DNA from: Chromatocurvus sp046260215
GTDB lineage: Bacteria > Pseudomonadota > Gammaproteobacteria > Pseudomonadales > Halieaceae
Reading direction: 5' to 3'
Length of the DNA stretch: 9,819 bases
NCBI GenBank assembly: GCA_046260215.1
Contig: JBHEPQ010000221.1
Location: forward strand, 1-9,819
Both the position numbers and the translations under genes were made by a program. This document shows, piece by piece, positions 5,709 through 9,819 of the stretch. Every line of letters begins with the position of its first letter. Positions within the stretch are counted from its first letter, which is position 1. Under the pieces are notes generated by a model that had not been told where the DNA came from, ran no database searches, and saw only the letters and a list, made by a program, of their open reading frames with translations.

Positions 5709-6821
5709 ATGCGCAAAAACCTGATCACTGCCTTTGTTATTGCGGCAGCAATCGGTCTTTGGCTGCTTTCCGGTCTGTTCACAGGTGAAGAAAAAGTGGA
5801 CCCCGACACGCGTCCGGTACTGGCAGAGCAGTCCTTCGAACCACGCGCGAATAACGAGTTGCCCAGAGTTCGCGTCCGGCATATTGAGGCGCAACCACGA
5901 ATTCAGAATATTACTTTGCGCGGGCGCACCGCAAATAAACGCACGGTCCTGGTCAAATCCGAAATCACCGGCGTTGTCACAGAACGGGCCGTTGATCGGG
6001 GTCAGCGCGTGGAAGAAAACGACCTGCTTTGCCGTCTTGCGGATAACGATCGCAGTGCCGCAGTCGCCGAGGCAGAAGCCACGCTGCGACGCGCCACGCT
6101 GGAGTACGAAGGCAGCAAGCAATTAAAGACAAAGGGTCTGCAGTCCAACACGGCCATCGCGCAGGCAGAAGCCTCCCAGGCCGCGGCGGAAGCAGCATTG
6201 ATGCGCGCCCGCCTCAATCTTGAGCGCACGACCATACGCGCTCCCTTCGCCGGCATTGTGGAGGACACCCATGCCAACAGAGGTGACTACCTGACGCCCG
6301 GTGGTGAATGCGTGACGCTGCTCGATCTCGACCCCATGCTTTTAACGGCTCGCGTGACTGAGCGCGACGTCGGCGCCATTAATGAAGGTGACGTCGTCAA
6401 TGCACGCACCGCCACGGGAAGGGAGATCACGGGCGTCGTCAGCTTCATCAGTCGCCAGAGTGATAATCAGACCCGCACCTACGGAATCGAGGCCACGGTG
6501 GATAACGAAGACTATTCGTTGCGGTCCGGCGTGACGGCAACACTCTATATTGCGCGTGACGAAGTGCCTGCACACCGGATCTCTCCTGCCCTGTTTGCGC
6601 TGGATGATGCCGGGAGGGTCGGCGTGCGTATTCTGGATGACCAGGACCGTGTCCGGTTCCGGCACATCACCATCCTTCAGGACACGCCCGGAGGCGCATG
6701 GGTAAGCGGGTTGCCTGCACGCGCGCGGCTGATCACGATCGGCCAGGAAACGGTAGTGGCGGGGCAGCGCGTCGAACCTGTCCCGGAACGCGACGCAGTT
6801 ACCACAGGAAGCGCGTCCTGA
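5709..6821 (+). CDS. RND efflux periplasmic adaptor (membrane fusion protein)
   Basis: A 370-residue adaptor that would link the inner-membrane pump to an outer-membrane channel. Residues 7-25 are an uncleaved-looking signal anchor with no lipobox Cys. Two lipoyl half-motifs (SEITGVVTERAVDRGQRVEENDLL at about 84-107, and IRAPFAGIVEDTHANRGDYL at 176-195) flank an Ala/Glu/Arg-rich coiled-coil hairpin (about 111-173). The beta-barrel domain follows (about 211-285) and then the membrane-proximal domain to about 355. This is the HlyD/AcrA family plan at normal length. There is no Shine-Dalgarno sequence in front of the ATG (the preceding bases are CACCTCTCT), which is odd. However, the hydrophobic anchor begins right at this Met and no better start is visible. 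The TGA overlaps the pump's ATG by one base (TGATG), so the two are translationally coupled. The exported substrate cannot be predicted. Confidence 0.9.
   Translation: MRKNLITAFVIAAAIGLWLLSGLFTGEEKVDPDTRPVLAEQSFEPRANNELPRVRVRHIEAQPRIQNITLRGRTANKRTVLVKSEITGVVTERAVDRGQRVEENDLLCRLADNDRSAAVAEAEATLRRATLEYEGSKQLKTKGLQSNTAIAQAEASQAAAEAALMRARLNLERTTIRAPFAGIVEDTHANRGDYLTPGGECVTLLDLDPMLLTARVTERDVGAINEGDVVNARTATGREITGVVSFISRQSDNQTRTYGIEATVDNEDYSLRSGVTATLYIARDEVPAHRISPALFALDDAGRVGVRILDDQDRVRFRHITILQDTPGGAWVSGLPARARLITIGQETVVAGQRVEPVPERDAVTTGSAS
6806..6811 (+). promoter_or_regulatory. Ribosome binding site of the RND pump gene
   Basis: AGGAAG lies inside the last codons of the adaptor gene, nine bases before the pump ATG at 6821. 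Together with the TGATG overlap it supports both the chosen start and coupled translation of the pair. Confidence 0.65.
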
Positions 6822-9819
6822 TGAGCTACATAGACGCCGCCATCAATCGCTCTCGCAGCACCCTGATGATGATGGGTGTGGTTATTCTGTGCGGGCTCAT
6901 CGCGCGTTCTATATTGCCGATAGCCAACGAGCCGCACATCGAGGTGCCCTTTTTCTATGTCGGTATCATGCATGAAGGCATCTCCCCCGAGGATTCCGAG
7001 CGCCTGCTGGTGCAGCCGATGGAAACCGAACTGCGCAAGGTTGAGGGCATCGAGGAAATCACAGCCATGGCGTCCGAGGGGAATGCCACGCTGTTTATAG
7101 AGTTCGATCCGGATCAGGACCTGAATGATGCACTGCTGGACGTCCGGGAGGCCGTCGATCGCGCCAAGGCAGAGATCCCAGCCACAGCAGAGGAACCGCT
7201 GGTGCGCGAAATCGAAATCGATGAGTATCCCATACTACAGATCAGCCTGATCGGAGAGGGGGTGCCTGAGCGTCTTGTCTACGAAACGGCGCTCATGCTG
7301 CGGGATCGCATAGAGACCATACCATCAGTGCTCAAGGCGGATCTGCAGGGACATCGCGAGGAACTTCTGGAAGTCATCATCGACCCGGAAGCCCTCGACA
7401 CTTACCAGATCTCCAGCGAGGAGCTGATCCGCACACTGCAGCGCAACAACCGGCTGATTCCCGCCGGCAGTATCGATACCGGCAGCGGGCGGTTTGCGGT
7501 GAAGGTTCCATCCGTTGTGGAGAGCCCTGCCGATGTGATGAACCTGCCGGTCGCCAGCGCTGGCGATACGGTGATTACCCTGGAAGACGTCGCCGACATT
7601 CGAAAGACGTTCAAGGACCGTGAAAGCCATGCCCGCGTGAACGGTATGGAGGCCATTTCTATCGCCGTCCAGGCGAGGGCCAACGGCAATATCATCAAGA
7701 CCGTCGACGCGCTTCGCGCCCTGCTGGCGGAGATGCGTCCGCAGATACCCGGGAGCATCAAGGTCTTGACGACGCAGGATCAGGCTGAGTTCGCAGGGCT
7801 ACAGGTGACCGAGCTGCAGGGCAACATCTTTACCGCGCTTGCGCTGGTCATGATACTCGTCGTTGCCACCATGGGCTTTCGCAGCGGTGTCATAGTGGGG
7901 CTGGGAATTCCGGTGTCGCTGCTTTTCTCTGTCATCATTATCTATCTGCTTGGCTACACATTCAATTTCATGGTCATGTTCGGGATGCTGCTGGGCCTGG
8001 GCATGTTGATAGATGGCGCAATCGTGGTCACGGAGTACGCCGATCGCAAAATGAGCGAGGGCATGGACCATCGCGCCGCCTATGCCGAGTCGGTCAAACG
8101 GATGTTCTGGCCGGTTACCGCGTCCGTTGCCACCACGCTTGCCGCCTTCCTGCCACTGATATTCTGGCCGGGCATACCCGGAAAGTTCATGAGCTTTCTG
8201 CCGGTGACCGTGTTCACGGTACTTGCCGGGTCTCTTTTTTACGCGCTGCTGTTCGGCCCGGTCCTCGGTACCGTCTTCGGCCGACCCACGCTGCATTCGA
8301 GAGCGGCGGCCAGAGCCATGCATGAACTCGAGAGCGGCGACCCGACAAGGCTGCCAACAGTGACCGGCGCCTACGCCCGCTGGCTGGCCCGTCTTTGCGC
8401 GAAGCCCGGGCTCACCCTGATGGTTGTGCTGGCCGGATTGCTGGGTATTTTCGTGGCCTACGGCAAGTACAGCCCGGGAATGGTGTTTTTCTCGGATTCA
8501 GACCCCCAGTTCATACAGGTCTCGGTTCGCGGCCGCGGCAACTTTTCAGCCGATGAAGTCAATGTTCTGGTCTACGAGGTGGAACAGGAAATCCTGCAGA
8601 TACCCGGTATCGAGGCGATAAACGCGCGCACTATTCTTCCCGGCGGCAACGGCCTCGGTCGCGGCGCACTGAGCACGGCTGACCGTATTGGCAGCATTTT
8701 TATCCAGCTGTATCCCGAAAGCGAACGCAATATCAAGGGCAGGGAAATTGTGCGGGAGATCCGCCGGCGCACGGATCCGCTCGCCGGCATTACAGTCGAC
8801 GTCATGGCGCAGGAACAGGGCCCACCAGTGGGCAAGCCGATACAGATTGAACTGCGTTCGCCGCAGCGGGATCTTCTTGAGCCTGCGCTGGCGCGTATCA
8901 AGGACTACATGCAGTCGCTGCCGGAACTGGTGGACATCGACGACACACTGGCGCTACCGACCATTGAATGGCAGATGGACGTGGATCGCGCGCAGGCGGC
9001 GATTTACGGTGCTGATGTTTCATCTGCCGGTGTCGCCGTACAGCTCGTCACCAACGGCGTGAAGGTCGCTGAATATCGACCGGAGACTGCGGATGATGCG
9101 GTAGATATACGCGTTCGCTACCCACTGGATGAGCGCGGCATAGACGCCATGGACAATCTTCGCATCAGCACGGCCATGGGCCACGTCCCACTGTCGAACT
9201 TTGTTACCCTGCAGCCATCGCCCGGAGTGGACACCTTTGAGCGTATCGACGGTACGCCGGTAGAACGCATTCGCGCCGATGTCGTGGATGGCGTTCTTGC
9301 TGACAGCATGGTGAGCGAAATCGATTCCTGGCTGCAAACCCAGACTTTCGACAGTCGTGTGGACGTGCGTTTCAGGGGCGCCAATGAAGAGCAGTCCGAC
9401 TCCCTGGCTTTTGTGCAGGTCGCATTTCTACTATCGCTTCTGCTGATGTTTGTCCTGCTGGTGACACAGTTCAACAGTTTTTACCAGAGCGCGCTGATTC
9501 TCCTGGCCGTCATCATGTCCACTGCGGGTGTGTTGCTGGGACTGCTCATACTGGATAAACCTTTCAGCGCAATTCTGTCCGGCGTTGGAGTCGTGGCCCT
9601 GGCAGGTATCGTGGTAAACAACAATATTGTTCTTATCGATACCTTCAATACCGTACGCAAAGAGCAGCCAGATCTTTCCACCGCAGAAGTGGTCGTACTG
9701 TCTGCATCCCAGCGACTGCGGCCAGTGTTGCTCACTACCGTCACGACCGTATTCGGGCTGTTGCCCCTCGCCTGTGGACTGTCCGTGGATCTTATCAATC
9801 GCAGCATCACCGCCAGCGG
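6821..9819 (+). CDS. RND efflux pump, inner-membrane subunit (3' end outside window)
   Basis: My translation from ATG 6821 stays open to the window edge, giving 999 of an expected ~1030-1050 residues, so only the last transmembrane helix and tail are missing. It has the duplicated RND plan: one helix at about 13-33, a large periplasmic loop to about 333, helices 2-7 (to about 547), a second periplasmic loop to about 863, then helices 8-11. In helix 4 the proton-relay motif reads GMLIDGAIVV: D398 matches AcrB Asp407, but the next acidic residue (Asp408 in AcrB) is Gly. In helix 10 the AcrB Lys940 position is N933, within an NNN run (933-935). The protein belongs to the broad drug/solute (HAE-like) RND group; the IDG triplet recalls metal-type pumps in helix 4 only. 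With the adaptor it forms an exporter driven by the proton gradient. An outer-membrane channel is not in the window. Confidence 0.93.
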   Translation, partial: MSYIDAAINRSRSTLMMMGVVILCGLIARSILPIANEPHIEVPFFYVGIMHEGISPEDSERLLVQPMETELRKVEGIEEITAMASEGNATLFIEFDPDQDLNDALLDVREAVDRAKAEIPATAEEPLVREIEIDEYPILQISLIGEGVPERLVYETALMLRDRIETIPSVLKADLQGHREELLEVIIDPEALDTYQISSEELIRTLQRNNRLIPAGSIDTGSGRFAVKVPSVVESPADVMNLPVASAGDTVITLEDVADIRKTFKDRESHARVNGMEAISIAVQARANGNIIKTVDALRALLAEMRPQIPGSIKVLTTQDQAEFAGLQVTELQGNIFTALALVMILVVATMGFRSGVIVGLGIPVSLLFSVIIIYLLGYTFNFMVMFGMLLGLGMLIDGAIVVTEYADRKMSEGMDHRAAYAESVKRMFWPVTASVATTLAAFLPLIFWPGIPGKFMSFLPVTVFTVLAGSLFYALLFGPVLGTVFGRPTLHSRAAARAMHELESGDPTRLPTVTGAYARWLARLCAKPGLTLMVVLAGLLGIFVAYGKYSPGMVFFSDSDPQFIQVSVRGRGNFSADEVNVLVYEVEQEILQIPGIEAINARTILPGGNGLGRGALSTADRIGSIFIQLYPESERNIKGREIVREIRRRTDPLAGITVDVMAQEQGPPVGKPIQIELRSPQRDLLEPALARIKDYMQSLPELVDIDDTLALPTIEWQMDVDRAQAAIYGADVSSAGVAVQLVTNGVKVAEYRPETADDAVDIRVRYPLDERGIDAMDNLRISTAMGHVPLSNFVTLQPSPGVDTFERIDGTPVERIRADVVDGVLADSMVSEIDSWLQTQTFDSRVDVRFRGANEEQSDSLAFVQVAFLLSLLLMFVLLVTQFNSFYQSALILLAVIMSTAGVLLGLLILDKPFSAILSGVGVVALAGIVVNNNIVLIDTFNTVRKEQPDLSTAEVVVLSASQRLRPVLLTTVTTVFGLLPLACGLSVDLINRSITAS

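Noticed and set aside
5655..6122. Open frame of 155 codons on the minus strand at the efflux promoter
   Set aside because: It is antisense to the adaptor coding region and leader; its translation is Cys-rich and without family features.
7799..8323. Long open frame of 174 codons on the minus strand
   Set aside because: It lies wholly inside the well-supported RND pump gene, and its translation is rich in His, Arg and Gln with no recognisable motif, as expected for a shadow frame in GC-rich coding DNA.

Overview
The window carries ordinary, densely packed chromosomal genes from a Gram-negative proteobacterium, most likely a gammaproteobacterium. The grounds are an RND efflux system with an inner-membrane-anchored adaptor, a RimK that aligns end to end with the E. 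coli enzyme as I remember it, short or overlapping gene junctions, and moderately high G+C. I see no mobile element, tRNA, rRNA or CRISPR array. A closer taxonomic placement would be a guess.

Layout. (1) 1-290, plus strand: the last ~95 codons of a histone-deacetylase-like amidohydrolase. (2) 295-2103, minus strand: a complete half-size ABC exporter of the Atm1 type, converging on gene 1 with four bases between the stop codons. (3) 2104-2338: a non-coding gap with an imperfect hairpin. (4) 2339-2770, minus strand: a small TerB-like helical protein whose start is set by a strong ribosome binding site; just upstream on the same strand is a possible 50-codon membrane mini-protein (2789-2941). 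(5) From about 2948, a plus-strand cluster: a 55-residue protein that looks like an encapsulated ferritin lacking its middle, then a RimB-like retropepsin-fold protease, the glutamate ligase RimK, and an M14-family deacylase of the succinylglutamate desuccinylase/aspartoacylase group. (6) From about 5653, an extended -10 promoter followed by an RND periplasmic adaptor and an RND inner-membrane pump; the pump runs off the right edge after 999 codons without a stop.

The middle cluster has the logic of a reversible modification system. RimK adds glutamates to a protein C-terminus (ribosomal protein S6 in E. coli), the RimB-like protein is the expected remover, and the zinc deacylase could act on a related acyl-amino-acid or peptide bond. 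The adaptor and pump form an export pair that still needs an outer-membrane channel, not seen here.

The most unusual item is the 55-residue protein. Its N-terminal half matches the start of encapsulated ferritin (EncFtn) and its C-terminal half matches the end of the EncFtn core, but about 40 residues holding every ferroxidase ligand are missing, exactly in frame. It keeps a ribosome binding site, a plausible promoter and an operator-like palindrome, and it is closely followed by rimB. It is either a neat deletion remnant or a repurposed small protein.
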